Assembly: GCF_905147045.1 (NCBI RefSeq)
Contig: NC_065896.1
Coordinates: forward strand, 1,761,001-1,825,000
DNA length: 64,000 nucleotides
Direction of reading: 5' to 3'
Source: Nymphalis io
Lineage: Eukaryota; Arthropoda; Insecta; Lepidoptera; Nymphalidae
In this document: piece by piece, positions 12,175 to 24,507 of the stretch
Position numbering within the stretch: the first letter of the stretch is position 1
How the letters are laid out: every line of letters begins with the position of its first letter
Notes under the pieces: generated by a model
Told to the model about the DNA's origin: nothing
The model's database searches: none
Seen by the model: only the letters and a program-made list of their open reading frames with translations
Translations under genes and position numbers: made by a program

Positions 12175-12660
12175 AGGTAATATACAGTCAAACGCATTTG
12201 CTATCAAAATTAATAAAACTTCATATACATTCGAATAGAACTATCATATGTATTATTGTATGCGTTTATTAATTGTCACTGTGTAATAACGATCGATATA
12301 TATATTAGCCAGGATACTTAATCTTGTGCAGTTTATTATAGTAATTAAAAAAATAAAACCAAACTAGTTTTAATCCAATTTAAAGTCTGCATAGTTAACA
12401 GATGTGGCAACTGATCCATTTAAATAATTCTATATGCTAATGTAATTATTCTTATCTATCTCATATTAAATGATTTCAACCGTATGATTTATTGAGCTAT
12501 ATTTTATTTTTTACGAACTACGAACTTTAATAAACTGAAATATTTTTTTTGGCCTTCGTGATGATGATATTATTTAATCCTTAACTCGTCTGTATCTAAG
12601 TAACTAACAAAATCTTTAATAATTTAATTCGGGTTTCATTAATTTGATAATTTAATGGAC
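12175..12660. other. AT-rich DNA, no gene seen
   Basis: No supported feature. Confidence 0.4.
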
Positions 12661-12662
12661 AA

Positions 12663-12795
12663 GCTATCAATCAATCAATCAACAGCTATTCGTAGTCCGC
12701 TGCTGAACATAGGCCTCACCCAAGGTGCGCCGGGTGCTTTGGTCCTCCGCCTTCTGCATCCAGTCGATACCCGCTACCTTCTTAAGGTAAGATAA
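12663..12795 (-). mobile_element. RTE-type LINE 3' end
   Basis: The minus strand encodes VAGIDWMQKAEDQSTRRTLG followed by EAYVQQ and a stop, the C-terminal signature of RTE-like reverse-transcriptase ORFs (W.. A.DR..WR..GEA.VQQW). The stop is followed by a (TTGA)n tandem tail (12663-12682), as in RTE elements that end in short repeats rather than poly(A). Only about 40 codons remain; upstream is unrelated DNA. Confidence 0.72.
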
Positions 12796-12936
12796 ATGTA
12801 TGACAATCATTACATCATCATCTTTAAGCCGAATTCTGACAAGGATGTTATTCATGACAAAGACTAACCAATTACACACGCGATATTATAGTGTACAAGT
12901 CTGTGCGCTAAAACTTAGGTCCAACTCTGATACTGG

Positions 12937-13020
12937 CTGTGCTTTGTGCAAACTGAGCCAGTGTACAGGCGCAAGGGACATAGCATCTTAGTTCCCAAGG
13001 TTGGTGGCGCATTGGCGATG
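12937..13020 (+). mobile_element. SINE-C left part, split
   Basis: ctttgtgcaaactgagccag then acatagcatcttagttccca and ggttggtggcgcattggcga, with an internal deletion; broken at 13020 by a T run. Confidence 0.75.
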
Positions 13021-13198
13021 TTTTTTTTTTATATGTCCCGTGATGGCAAATGACTCTACTCCACCTGATGGTAAGTGGTAGTAGAATCCAAACGTGACGA
13101 CGGCCAGTACAGTCGGGAAGAATGTTCTGTACTAGCCGTCCCCGCCTTGCCGGCCCGCAAGATGCCTCTTCACGCCTCGTTTGAAGGAACCCGGGTTG
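13021..13198 (-). mobile_element. LINE 3' end (Jockey/CR1-like) inserted in SINE-C
   Basis: GC-rich relative to surroundings. Antisense reads aaggaacccgggttc-type sequence, encodes SFKRGVKRHL (a frequent C-terminal motif of endonuclease-type LINE ORFs), continues through tgccatcacgggacatata and ends in poly(A). The clade is a guess; the LINE 3'-end nature is better supported. Confidence 0.5.
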
Positions 13199-13313
13199 TA
13201 AGGGTTGTAAGCCTTGGTTAACATTTCTTACAATGCCAATTTCTATGGGCGTTGGTAACCACTTACCATCAGGTGGCCCATAAACTAGTCCACCTACCTA
13301 TGCTATAAAAAAA
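13199..13313 (+). mobile_element. SINE-C right part
   Basis: gttgtaagccttggttaaca, ttcttacaatgccaatttct, ccatcaggtggcccataaac and an A run complete the copy that starts at 12937. Confidence 0.78.
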
Positions 13314-13319
13314 ACTCTA

Positions 13320-15080
13320 TTCCTTTAATCTCATAATTTGATACGTCACTGTACGACAACGGCTTTGCGTGCTTTCCGAGTCAGGGAAACTCCATATTGC
13401 TACTGAGAATTATTTGAGTTTTTCAGGCCAACCTGGAATTTAAATCTAAGATAAAGATCTGTGTAGCCTTATGATACACTAGATAAACATGGCAGCTACA
13501 GCTAAATTACAGAATAATATTTCAACTAACTGTATAGAGCATTTACTTGTTAAGCTACCGTTGACTTTAAAGTTATTTAAATTATAAACGCGTTCGTTTC
13601 CACTTCAAATGAAATAATGGCACTATTCCAATTTTGTTTTAATAACGTAAACCAATATCAACTTAAAATGTGTTTTAAAATATGTATCTCCATTATGTAA
13701 TCATTGGATCATATTTTTAATACGAAGATAAAATTTAATTGAAAAGTTAAATCTAAACAAACAGAACCATAATTTATACAATAAACTCTGACTTATTTTA
13801 TTAATCTTATTCAATTTTAAAACACAGTTTACGTTCTTCTTATTCAGCAGTGATAAAATTCAAAGGCAATTTTACTCATTTAATGGATCACAAAGAATAT
13901 ACATCATATTAATGCTGAAATTTTATGATTTCATAAATTATGTTTTTCTCCACATTTTATTACAACTTATTTTGCTTTAACAACAGCATAATTGAAGTTT
14001 TTCATAATGACTTTGAATTTTATAGTATAGTGATTGTGTTGCTTAAACTAAACATGTTTTTTATCTCGTAAAACATGTCGTTCAACACAACTTGAACTTA
14101 ACCTAGACGTAATCTAAGAATCTAAAGTCCATAGAATTTTTTCGCTCCAGGACATTTCTGAAAACGGCATTGATGATAGAGATAAAAAACAGCTTCCATC
14201 TCGTCTAGTTAAGATGTTAACGGAACCCGCAAGTCTGACTGGATCTGGATAAATTTTACGCTGTTGCTCTCGTAAAATTCTCGTTGAAAACTTTTTCTTT
14301 TCACCATAATAAGCATCAGGTTTTGTCTACACTCTTCCGTGAATCTGAAATACTCGACCGGTTGCGACAGTTATGTCCCGTTTACAGTGCGTTGGAGCGA
14401 CTATTACGTCGAATGATGGACGCTAAATTGTTTGATCATTACGTTTTTATTTCACTTTCAGGCACCGTTACTGTCCATATTTATTGGAAACTTGTTGATA
14501 AGTCTATTTCTGTTAAATGTATACAATTGATATTATTTTTATGATTATTATTTGAATTTGGAACGTAATAGTGGCTAATAAGGGTTGGAATTGGATGTTG
14601 AAGGTTGATGGAAAACCAGTTCTCACTGGTTATATTTTTAGTTTAATAAAATTTTTAATTAAACTTTTTTTTTATATTATTTGAAGGTCTTAACCGAATA
14701 GTCGTTATTTTTATTATTGTATACTGTAAATCAAAGTTGGGCACTAAGATAAATAAATATTAATTTCTTGATTTCGTTTTAATAAAATAATTTCATATTT
14801 ACACCTAAAACAAACAACTCATGTCTTTTTATCTTTATAGGTTCAGTGAGTGTGATAGTAAATACTTTAATTAATTAATTTTTACCTTTACGGTAAAATG
14901 TAAACTGGTTTTTAGTTAATAACTGTAAAGAATCATCATTATTGTCTCGGACGGTTTTTGTAGCGTATAAAGCGGTCAATCGAAAGATGGCGAGGCAAAT
15001 GTGTGTCATGAATTTAACCAGCACAGGTTATACAATATAATATGATGCAATTTATTTACTAGATCGATTAAACTTTTATA
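13320..15080. other. AT-rich DNA, no supported gene
   Basis: The interval 14114-14326 has a 70-codon minus-strand open frame without an early Met (see findings); otherwise nothing supported. Confidence 0.4.
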
Positions 15081-15084
15081 TATA

Positions 15085-15345
15085 TGTTTTTTTTTTAATT
15101 CAAATAGGTAGTTAGACTTGCCCTTTGGTAACGGGTCACCACCATCCATATATATTGCAAAAATAAGACATAATAACCATCACTTACATCGCCAATGCGC
15201 CACCAATCTTAGGAACTAAGATGTTATGTCCCTTATGTCTGTTACAACAACTTACATTACAAATTACATTGGCCCAATTTTTTCTTTTCGCTTTTCAAAC
15301 CCGAACACAACAGTACTAAGTAGGCATTGCTATTTGACGTTAAAG
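15085..15345 (-). mobile_element. Decayed SINE-C
   Basis: T run, aataggtagttagacttgcc, cttacatcgccaatgcgcca, ggaactaagatgttatgtcc and cttttcaaacccgaacacaa follow the antisense family order with insertions near 15240-15290. Confidence 0.65.
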
Positions 15346-15385
15346 TAGGTGCTAACCTACTTTGAATGTGTTAATAAAGGATAAG

Positions 15386-15604
15386 TGGTCCAGTGTAATT
15401 ACAGACACAAGGGACATAACATCTTAGTTCCCAAGGTTGGTGGCACATTGGCGTTATAAAGGATGGTTAACATTTCTTACAATACCAATGTCTATGAGCG
15501 TTGGTGACTACTTACCATCCATACATACCAATGTCTATGAGCGTTGGTGACTACTTATCAGGTGGCCCATATGCTCGTCCGCCTACCTAATCTATTAAAA
15601 AAAT
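15386..15604 (+). mobile_element. SINE-C with internal tandem duplication
   Basis: 5'-truncated copy: ccagtgtaattacagacaca ... cgtccgcctacctaatctat plus A run. A segment of about 41 bp (accaatgtctatgagcgttg ... ctactta) is present twice, at about 15483 and 15524. Confidence 0.82.
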
Positions 15605-15609
15605 TAAAA

Positions 15610-15935
15610 TCAATATTAATTTTTATGTATGTCCAAAAGTTTTTATTATTTGATAAAATTTATGGTTTGGCAGTAAATTAGTAAATTTATTAGAGCAAAC
15701 GTGTTCTTGTAAGATAATATATTGTGCTTTAAGTGATATAAATACATGAATTAAATAATATAGTAAACGTAGTATAAATTAAATCACATATTCGTATATT
15801 TATTCATTATGTATGTTATATATAGACATATATATAAATAGACATTATATAATAGGTTTTGAAACTCTTAAGGCCTCTTTTCTATAGTAAATATTTATAC
15901 AATTATACTATCGTTAAGTCTTAAGTTAAGTTAAG
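15610..15935. other. AT-rich DNA, no gene seen
   Basis: No supported feature. Confidence 0.4.
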
Positions 15936-15939
15936 TTAT

Positions 15940-16109
15940 ACGCGTGAATCTTTACCGATGAACCTGGGTTCAAACCCGGGCCACATTCTGTCACATATGT
16001 ATTCAACGAACCCACATTTGAGCAGCGTGTTGGAATAAGCTTCAAACCTTCTCCTCAAAAAGGGAGAGGAGGCCTTAGCCCAGCAGTGGGACATTTACAG
16101 GCTGTTACT
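15940..16109 (+). mobile_element. SINE-A, internally deleted
   Basis: acgcgtgaatctttaccgat, gggttcaaacccgggcc then a jump straight to cacattctgtcacatatgta, followed by the normal 3' part to ggctgttac. About 110 bases of the body are missing. Confidence 0.78.
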
Positions 16110-16114
16110 AACTT

Positions 16115-17836
16115 ACTTACTTATTATCGTTATATTAATAAGAAATTTATGTTCTTAAAAAATATAAATATAAAGGAGTTCACTGTAGACCTTTAAACAC
16201 AACGTCCGCCCTTTTGTTTTAACCGAATAATTATGAATAGTTATATATTATGTACATTTAAAAAGACATTAGAACATAATGTATGTAGTAAATCTTAGTT
16301 AACATCTATTGAACGGCTCATTAGAAATGGCTTTTTCGTGCAAATAAACTTTAGTGTGTAGTTTGAAATTTCTTAAATTTAAACTTTTATTAAATAAATT
16401 ACAGAATATTCCATATATATCGACAAACCGTATAAAACACTCAGGAAGTTAACTGTACAAAACTCGTATTGTCTCAGAATTCTTACGATGACAGTTTTTA
16501 TGAGAGAACCAGTATCCGCTAGTTAACTGAAAGATTTATTGGTACCTGGATATGGGCCAGGTACTGATTGAATAACATGTTCGATTTATACTTTTTATGT
16601 TTTAATATCTGAATTGATGTCATTTATTAAATTTCCTTCCACTACTACAAAATTTAAACAATCGTAAATGTGATATGTTTTAAATTTAAATAATACGTTT
16701 AAAATAAAATAATATATTATTTCTTAATTTGTTATGTAATATTTCTTAGTGTTATTCAAAATCTGCATATTTATTCAACACATTAAAAAAAACAAAATGC
16801 ACTTAATGTTAACGTAACACACCTTGAATTAACTTGGAAAATATTTTTGTTAAATTTAAAGAAATTCAATATTAAAACATTTATTGTTATAAAATAGGAA
16901 AATTTCGAAATGGCAAAACATAAAATATAAAGCTTTTAACACTTAAAATAAAAAAAAAAACCATTAATGGAAAAAGTCATCCGAAAAACAACCCTGCCAG
17001 CTGAGTTTACGGATTAACAGAGCAAATGTTAGCAGAATTTATACTCGATACATAAAATATGCCCTTGATTAACTATGTAATCTAGATACTATCTAAATGC
17101 ACAAAAAGCTCACAATGATAATGACAGTATAATTACGGGAAAGTAGATCACTGCATAATCATAGTTGACCGAGAAGCTAAATTCGATCTTGTTGGAAATT
17201 TCCTTGAAATAATGCTTCATTGGAATAAGATGGAATGAAATTGTAGTGTTTTCATTGGATATTATATTTTATACGACTTTGTGCCTTAAACTCATCTCGA
17301 TCTCTTAGTATCATAATGCATATCTGATGTACACGACTGCTCTGTTTTTGAAAGTAATAATTTTGTACAAGTAGATTGTTTTGGTATACTTTAAATTCCT
17401 TTATCAGAGAGTACCGTTTAATAAGAGAAACATTATAAAAATCACAGTTATAAAGTGACATTTAATTCAGTGCGCTTAGAATAAAAAGAAGATGAAGTAA
17501 TTATGCCTTTATGGTAATACTTATAATAGCCCTAATAGATTATATTATTGCCACATTTACTATCATCTAAGCCTAGTAATCCGACGTAAGTTAAATGTAT
17601 TCGAATCAGTTGCTTATTTCATAACTAATGAAGTTCCAGTCGCTCTTTCTTCTGACGCATAATTTATTAGATTTATAAATAGGCATGTTATGAATAATAT
17701 TAATTAATGTTTATAATTCATTTTAAAAGGTTGTTTGACATATTTCAAAATACACGATCAGTAATAACTTGTAAAGATTCCACATGTAAAGGAGAAATAA
17801 AAAGAGTTCATACAACCGTATCAGTGTTTGGTAGAG
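16115..17836. other. AT-rich DNA, no gene seen
   Basis: No supported exon or repeat. Confidence 0.4.
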
Positions 17837-17865
17837 TGATAAGCGTGACAAGATCACGCTTATCA
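17837..17865. repeat. Perfect 12-bp hairpin
   Basis: Arms TGATAAGCGTGA (17837-17848) and TCACGCTTATCA (17854-17865) with a 5-base loop. No T run follows directly that would suggest a terminator of a known gene. Confidence 0.75.
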
Positions 17866-17957
17866 TTATTATTACTTCGTGGTTTTCTTTATTTAGAGCA
17901 CGAAATTATTTAAATCAATATTAAATGTTTTTTTTTATTCAAGTAGGCTCTCATAGT

Positions 17958-18578
17958 CGGACACGGTTGTTTCGGTAAGTACCTGCACCGGATAGCGAGG
18001 CGGGAGGTGACACCCTCCTGCCATGAGTGTGGTGCGCCTTCGGACACAGCGTGCCACACTCTGATGGAGTGTGCCGCTTGGGGACCTCAGCGCCTGTCCC
18101 TGGCGGTCTTAGTCGGTGAAGACCTCTCGCTGCCGAGTGTGATAAATGCCATGCTTGGTAGCGAGAGGTGCTGGTTGGAGACGGTCTCCTTCTGCGAAAA
18201 TGTGATGTCGCAGAAGGAGGCAGCGGAGCGGGAGCGTGAGGAGAGGGCCTCTGCTGACTCGCTTCGCCGAAGAAGACCGGGGAGAAGGCGTCGGCGCTAT
18301 GCGCATCTTCTCCTCCCGCCCTAAGTGTTGCCGGGGTTAGGGGGTCTTTGTACCCTGAGAACCTCCTAGGATTTGGAGGCCTGCAGAGGCGGGCCAACCG
18401 TCGGGGCGTCACGGTTGTATGCGCAAGCGATCCCGTGACGCCCCTCGAAAAGGCGGTGTGGGTACCGCTGGTTTTTTAGTGGGTATTCCGGCGCATACTC
18501 AGCGCCGGCGAGTCCCACATACCCCACCACTTCAAGTGGGGGAAACGCATAAACGCGTTTTTCCAGCGAAAAAAAAAA
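17958..18578 (+). mobile_element. R1-clade LINE, 5'-truncated, with exact target-site duplication
   Basis: A GC-rich island in AT-rich DNA. The open frame from 17959 to the stop at 18322-18324 encodes GHGCFGKYLHRIARRE, then a zinc-knuckle-like pattern CHECGAPSDTACHTLMEC (C-X2-C-X7-H-X4-C), then AMLGSERCW, a VMSQKEAAEREREERA helix and an Arg-rich end. This is the C-terminal end of an R1-clade reverse-transcriptase ORF. A 3' UTR of about 245 bp and an A run follow. The 13-bp repeat AGGCTCTCATAGT lies at 17945-17957 and 18579-18591. I infer one 5'-truncated insertion. Confidence 0.85.
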
Positions 18579-18591
18579 AGGCTCTCATAGT

Positions 18592-19762
18592 TGTTCATTC
18601 ATGTTACAGGATTCAATTGTAAACATATCCTCGAATCGGAATATAGATTCTGCGGTAGAATCTTCTAGTGTTAGTTGACTATATATTTGATAATTTAAGT
18701 CGAGGAGTAGCAACTGCTTGTCAGTTAACGGTAGAAATTCTACCTTGTTTAAATTATCAATTACATAGTCAAGTAATTTTAGAAGTCTTTTTTAATTCCG
18801 ACCTGTATTTTGAATCACTTCTATTAACATTTTTATCACCTGAACTCCTCGCAACAAATACATATTTTCGGGTTTAGAAAATCGTTAATGGTTACAGTTA
18901 CATTACAACAAAAAGATCCATCGAGATTTTCCCACATTAATATTATTTTCCAAACGGTAGCATTTCCTGCCATAAAATACCTACTGTATAATACTTGATC
19001 GGTATGTTAAATAGAATTTACTGTTAACTTCCCTTGAGTTAGAAATCTAATCTTGTTATTTCAAATAGTAAGATTACTTAAATGAGTTTTGATCATTAAA
19101 TGATATGCACAAAATTACATTACTAAATGTCCAAAGAATATTCTCATACTTGGCATTTTATTGAGTTTCTTATTGAGATTCGATTTCTAAGTCCACATTT
19201 ATTTCTTGTCTTTGTCTTTTAGAATCATTATGAAACAAAGAACCATCTAAACTGTAATAATAACGAGTTAAAACTATTCAATCAACTGGCATCCTGTTAG
19301 GCTGTCTGCTTTAGATTTCTTGAGATTAAAGATTCTAATCAAAGAGCCGTTGCTTCTCCATTTATTAACACGCTGTATTTCTCAGAGCCGACAAGTTCGC
19401 GATTTACCTGCCTGTCTACGAACACTTTCACTAACCTCTTGACTAAGTGACATTGGTCTGGAAATTACTGTTTTAGCTTTGATGGCTGCTCGTACAGTTA
19501 TCACGTGAAAGTTATTGGAACTTACTGAAGGTATCTAGTTATCGTGTCCAGTTATTTTATAGTATCTATAATTAAGTTTCTTATAGATACCATAAATATG
19601 TACGTGCTGTCGAGCTTGCAACTCGGGCTTTGGTTAATGATGAATGTTTTATTGGTCACTGTTATGTTTTAACAAGCTACATAATATACTACACGAGAAC
19701 CTTAATTATCACCATGTTATGTGATTTTAAATTTCATTTGATCATATGATGTTTATCGATCT
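18592..19762. other. AT-rich DNA, no gene seen
   Basis: No supported exon or repeat. Confidence 0.4.
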
Positions 19763-19908
19763 AACTTATAAACATTGCTGAGCGGCTGTTTAGTTAAACA
19801 TTGATTTAACTCTTTCTGTCATGATTTGACATTCGAATGAAGAAGACACAGGATTGTTTAACTAATCACCCGCTAAATAACGCTTATACTCATATTAAGG
19901 CCGCAGAT
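19763..19908. mobile_element. MITE-like element, copy 1
   Basis: acttataaacattgctgagc ... ctaatcacccgctaaataac ... attaaggccgc. The two ends are inverted copies of each other (about 40 bp, imperfect). Copies 2 and 3 lie at 36970 and 39653. Confidence 0.6.
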
Positions 19909-19909
19909 A

Positions 19910-20998
19910 TTTAGGTACTGTCAAATAAATATCGTTAACATAAACGCAATATAGTTAACGCAATACAACGTAAAGCTTAAAGCTTATATAACCTGAACCG
20001 ATCTCATGTCATCCATCTCGCTCACAAATGATATCTCTGCGTCACATTTTACAGTTTAGAAATTATAATTAATTTATTTTGTTTGTTAACACCGATACAG
20101 GCACGAATTAGTCTCATTTCATAATTAATAATATATAAACTTATTTATTTATTCTGCATAATTTTAACAAAATTATGATTAAACGATTATCATAAATAAT
20201 TATTAAAGTTTCTGCTGTCCATGCTAAATGTAATTTCTGACATTTATAAATATTATTTTTAATGGCAGGCGTTATATTTTTAAAATTCTTAATAAACGAG
20301 CAAGCATAAATTGTGAACAGTTTTTTATTAATTCTTCCAAGCTGATTTTTATGCGAGACATAAAATTTTTAATTGTAAGTAATAACTGCGCACTGAGATA
20401 ACATTAAAAAAATAATTGTTATAATTTGCCGGAGAATCCACATACTCGGACAATGATAGCCTCTTGTTTAATTAAGAGGATATACATAAAATACATTCAC
20501 CATAACGCATTCGAGCAGCGTGGTGGAATGACCTCCAAGCCTACCCCCGAGAGCCTTTGCCGAATAGGATAATTACGATTTTTTTTTTTCAATTAAATTG
20601 GCGAAAATGAAATAAAATTACAATCGCGTTAACTATTTGTAAGATCCTACATGAACTCCTAATTTTCCACCAGTCTTCAAGATCCGTAAATACAGCAGCA
20701 GTTATTTTTGCGTCAGATTTTTCATTTTTAAACGTTACTCAAATTTAACCTCGAAACTCTTAAAGCGCCATAGGAATTTTCACTCTCAAAACTGATACAG
20801 CTTATAATTTATATATATTGATACACTATGCGCTGAGAGGGATTTCAATGAAAATCTCCTTAACGGTAATTTATTCAGGAGTCGTGTTGTTTGTTAGAGG
20901 CACTTGAATGGCTTGTCGGGTCCACCATGTGTCAAACGCAACTGATTGTAACTTTGTGATATAATTCAAACATTTCAATAGCATTCTATATAGATAAC
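19910..20998. other. AT-rich DNA with a SINE-A scrap, no gene seen
   Basis: A short SINE-A remnant (gagcagcgtggtggaatgac) lies at 20513-20545. Nothing else supported. Confidence 0.45.
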
Positions 20999-21110
20999 TG
21001 CTTCGTTGGTCTACTGCCTAGATTATAAGACAGCAGATTCTGAGGTTTTTGGATCAAATCTGGGTCGGCCTTATAAACGGTATTCGGTTTTTACGTCCCG
21101 AAATCCTAAG
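20999..21110 (+). mobile_element. tRNA-like SINE head, SINE-B related
   Basis: tgcttcgttggtctactgcc (A-box region) and ttggatcaaatctgggtcgg (B-box region) resemble SINE-B heads but the downstream part differs. Decayed. Confidence 0.45.
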
Positions 21111-21249
21111 CAATTAGGAAGCTGGATCTGTTACGCTATAATTTTAAATCCAAAGTCTTGTCACACTTTAATTTATATCCCACGTACTTCCAGTGGCGCA
21201 CTAGGCAATGCCAGTCAAGGTTGGGATTGGTCGGTGTGGCTAAAATCAG

Positions 21250-22540
21250 TCTGAAGGACTTTATTATATAGATATTATAATTCCATAGAAATAATGTATG
21301 AAGAATTTATGTATTTCACTGATGCTTTTTGTATATAATAAATTAATCTATCTATTTATGTATGATAATCTAAAAATTTTGATTGTCGCACCGCGCACGT
21401 AAATCTTGGTTCGCATCAAGATTCCATCAAAGCAAAGTTACCTCTTTCATTTTTTAACTCACTAGTGACGATTAGATTTCTTATGAATTTTGAGTTTTTG
21501 CATGAATTCCAAACTACTCTAAAGATGTAGGGGATTTTATAAGAATTCGTTTAACATATAATTAACGAGTCTTGCAGGAATTAACGGAACATAACGATTC
21601 TAAGTATAGCTGTTTAGCGGTAAGAGACGTGATGAGTGGATGGTACCTTAGGAAGGAAGGTAGGAAGTAATTTTACGACATTGCCATTTTTTGAAGCAAT
21701 CCGATACTACGTTTTTGCACTTTGACGTTAGTAAGCCTTCACGAAAGTGCTAATATCATCAGAACACAGTTGAAACCAAATCATATGAACGATAAGTAAA
21801 CCCATGCAAAATGAACAAAAAATAAGCATTATCTTTTTTTTATTATAATAATTATTCTTTATTAGTAAACTATGTACAGTCATTTTAATAATATATAAAA
21901 TTAAAAAAAAAAACAAAATATCTAATCGAATCTTTTCATCAATGGATAAGAACAATTTATCTACATGAATATTCCTGTTTAGTTACATCTAAAACATAAA
22001 TAAATGAACAACCGTTAAAAACAGAAAACATTAAACGTATTTTAAAAGATTTTTCATCTTACAAAGCGCCGTGTATAAAAAAAAAGTAATTTGCAATTGC
22101 AACGCTAGAATTTCTAAGAAGTCTCAAGTTATCAGGAGGACATCTTAGAACAAATAAATAGGATAAAATATAGGTTCTAACAACAGGTTCTGACGACATT
22201 ACACACAGCACGACATTGCATTTCCGGTCAGCCATTCCCTTTGGACAGGAATATTACTTTTTATTGTACTTGACATGCTGTGTATACGTCTGCGCGGATG
22301 TTAGGATGTCTTGTTCTTTTTATTTATTTATTGACCGTTAAATATCCTCAAGATATTTATCTATTTGTACTTAGAGTTTTATATTTAATTTATTTTTATA
22401 ATTTTGCTTCGATGCTTTGAGAATTGGTATAATTTGATACTGTTTATAAATTATTAATTAAAAAAAAATCGTTATTTTCATTATAAGTTAATGTAATGTA
22501 ATAAATATTATTTGACAAGTTTTCGAAAAAAAATCGAACT
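21250..22540. other. AT-rich DNA with a SINE-C scrap, no gene seen
   Basis: 21608-21650 (gctgtttagcggtaagagac ... gtacctta) is a SINE-C remnant. Nothing else supported. Confidence 0.45.
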
Positions 22541-22620
22541 CAGTGGCGTGCCATTGGAGAGACCTATGTCCAGCAGTGGACGCGAAAATGGTGATAATGA
22601 TGATGATGATGATGATGAAG
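22541..22620 (+). mobile_element. RTE-type LINE 3' end with (GAT)n tail
   Basis: Frame from 22544 encodes WRAIGETYVQQWTRKW then a stop, the RTE C-terminal signature, followed at once by (GAT)n to 22619. Extremely short remnant. Confidence 0.7.
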
Positions 22621-22624
22621 TTTC

Positions 22625-23450
22625 AGCCAGTAGAACTATTTTAAGACTATCCCTATTAAAGAACTGACCGCTCTTCCATTTAAAATGTTATTAGAAATAA
22701 AGATAAACATAATAATTAATGAGTACAAGAAATGAAAATACATAACAACAAACAAACAAAAAACCGGTTATACTCGTTTTGATGCTTGTGCATGTGTGCT
22801 CGCGCGTGCGTGTATGTTTTGTGGGTTTTTTTTAAATAATTTCTTATAAGTTACGATTAAATAAAATCAATTCCAAGTAAGTGCAATATAGTTTATATTG
22901 CAATATAAATTTGTTTTTTGTGAAGAATAAATTTGTTTTTAACGTACTATAAAAAAATTCTACTTGATTTTATTTTGAAAGAATTGCTATAAAAACGTTG
23001 ACATACGTTATTTAGATTAGGCAAACGCACTGAAATCAAATATAATGATTTAACTTTCTTCAAACGCCACTATTTGTAATTCTCATCATCATCAGGAAAT
23101 ATAAAGTTGGTTTTATTTGTTGCAAGATTAGATCAAAAATGAGAAAACATTGGTTGGAGAATATCGCGTTGAGATGTTTTGACTATTAAAATTAATTGGT
23201 GAAATAACCGGCTCTTATATACTTAGAACAAGTTCGAACTACAAAAACATGTCTTGTCTTGGACTTGTTCCAGAAAATTAATAACTTCGTGACATTAAGA
23301 TAGCAAATCACCACATAAATAACAAGAAAAACTATATATTATATATTTTCATTATATCTCAGTAAATATTATATAATATATACAAGACTATGAAATTTCG
23401 TAAGTGAAATAAAATTCATACTAACATTATTATTATTTAATAGTATAATA
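22625..23450. other. AT-rich DNA, no gene seen
   Basis: Unique AT-rich DNA with a small GT/GC-alternating patch near 22796-22815. Confidence 0.4.
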
Positions 23451-23454
23451 AGTA

Positions 23455-23650
23455 GTCGCTAACGCCCATAAACATTGGCATTGTAAAAAATGTTAACCAT
23501 CGCTTACATCATCAATGTGCCACCAATCTTGGGAACTAAGATGTTAATTCCCTCGTGCCTCTAATTACTCTGGCTCACTCACCTTTCAAACCAAAACATA
23601 ACAATACCTACTGCTGTTTTGCGGTAGAATATCTGATAAGTGGGTGTTTA
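23455..23650 (-). mobile_element. SINE-C copy, truncated
   Basis: gctaacgcccataaacattg, cttacatcatcaatgtgcca, ggctcactcacctttcaaac and ttgcggtagaatatctgata in antisense order. Confidence 0.72.
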
Positions 23651-23654
23651 TTAT

Positions 23655-24505
23655 CTGATAAGTTACCACCAGTAACTCAATCATTTACCCACTACTGATT
23701 ATGCGCAAAGGAACAATTTATATCAAAGAAATGTTTGAATACCAAAGATGACCTCAAGTTTGAAGAGCATAAGGCTAAAATGATGAATTTCCTTTTTAAT
23801 ATTATTTGTTTTGTCTTTTAATTTCTTACCTTAGTGCCTTAATGGAGATATAAAAAAAACGAATACAAAGAAAGTAAGGTTTAAGACGTGAAGCGACGTA
23901 CATAACTTATGACATACGAACCCCTATTTAAACTTAACAGCATGTTCACAAAGGAAATACCGGATTCAAGACATCTTGGATGATGTAGCTCACATAATTA
24001 TAATCTATGTTCTTATCGTAAAGTATCTTGTAACATAAAGTCTTATTTAAGTTAACTCACTTAAGTACATACTTAAAAACCGGTTGAGTTACGTGTCAGT
24101 ACGCGTGTCTTGTAATGTATGTTGCAGGCCTTAGTCGTATTGCATAACATATTGATTTGTCGAAAAATATATAATTGTATTATTTCGTTTAAAATAAAAT
24201 AATAAATACGTATGTCCATTCCTAATACGCTGATTAAAATAAGTAACTAAACACTGAACGCTCATTGGTCGCCTATTTCGTCATCCGTCATCGACCAATA
24301 ACAATTCAGACTTTGAACATCGTTTCAGAAACTGGATTGTTGTTTCATTGTTTTGTCAACACAGTGAATCTACTGATAACACTCAATGTATGTTTTTCGT
24401 GGTATAATGGTGGTTCGATTAATAGCGTAATGTATTATCTTCGGCTTTCAAGAGTTTGACTATGACTGCAATCCTATAGATACATGTTATAGCCATGATT
24501 GGTAA
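23655..24505. other. AT-rich DNA, no gene seen
   Basis: No supported feature. Confidence 0.4.
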
Positions 24506-24507
24506 CC

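Noticed and set aside
14284..14544. 86-codon plus-strand frame
   Set aside because: No motif, no splice context, and it overlaps a more protein-like minus-strand frame; unsupported.
17951..18412. 153-codon minus-strand open frame
   Set aside because: Shadow of the GC-rich R1-clade LINE read in the opposite direction; Pro/Arg-rich and without motifs.
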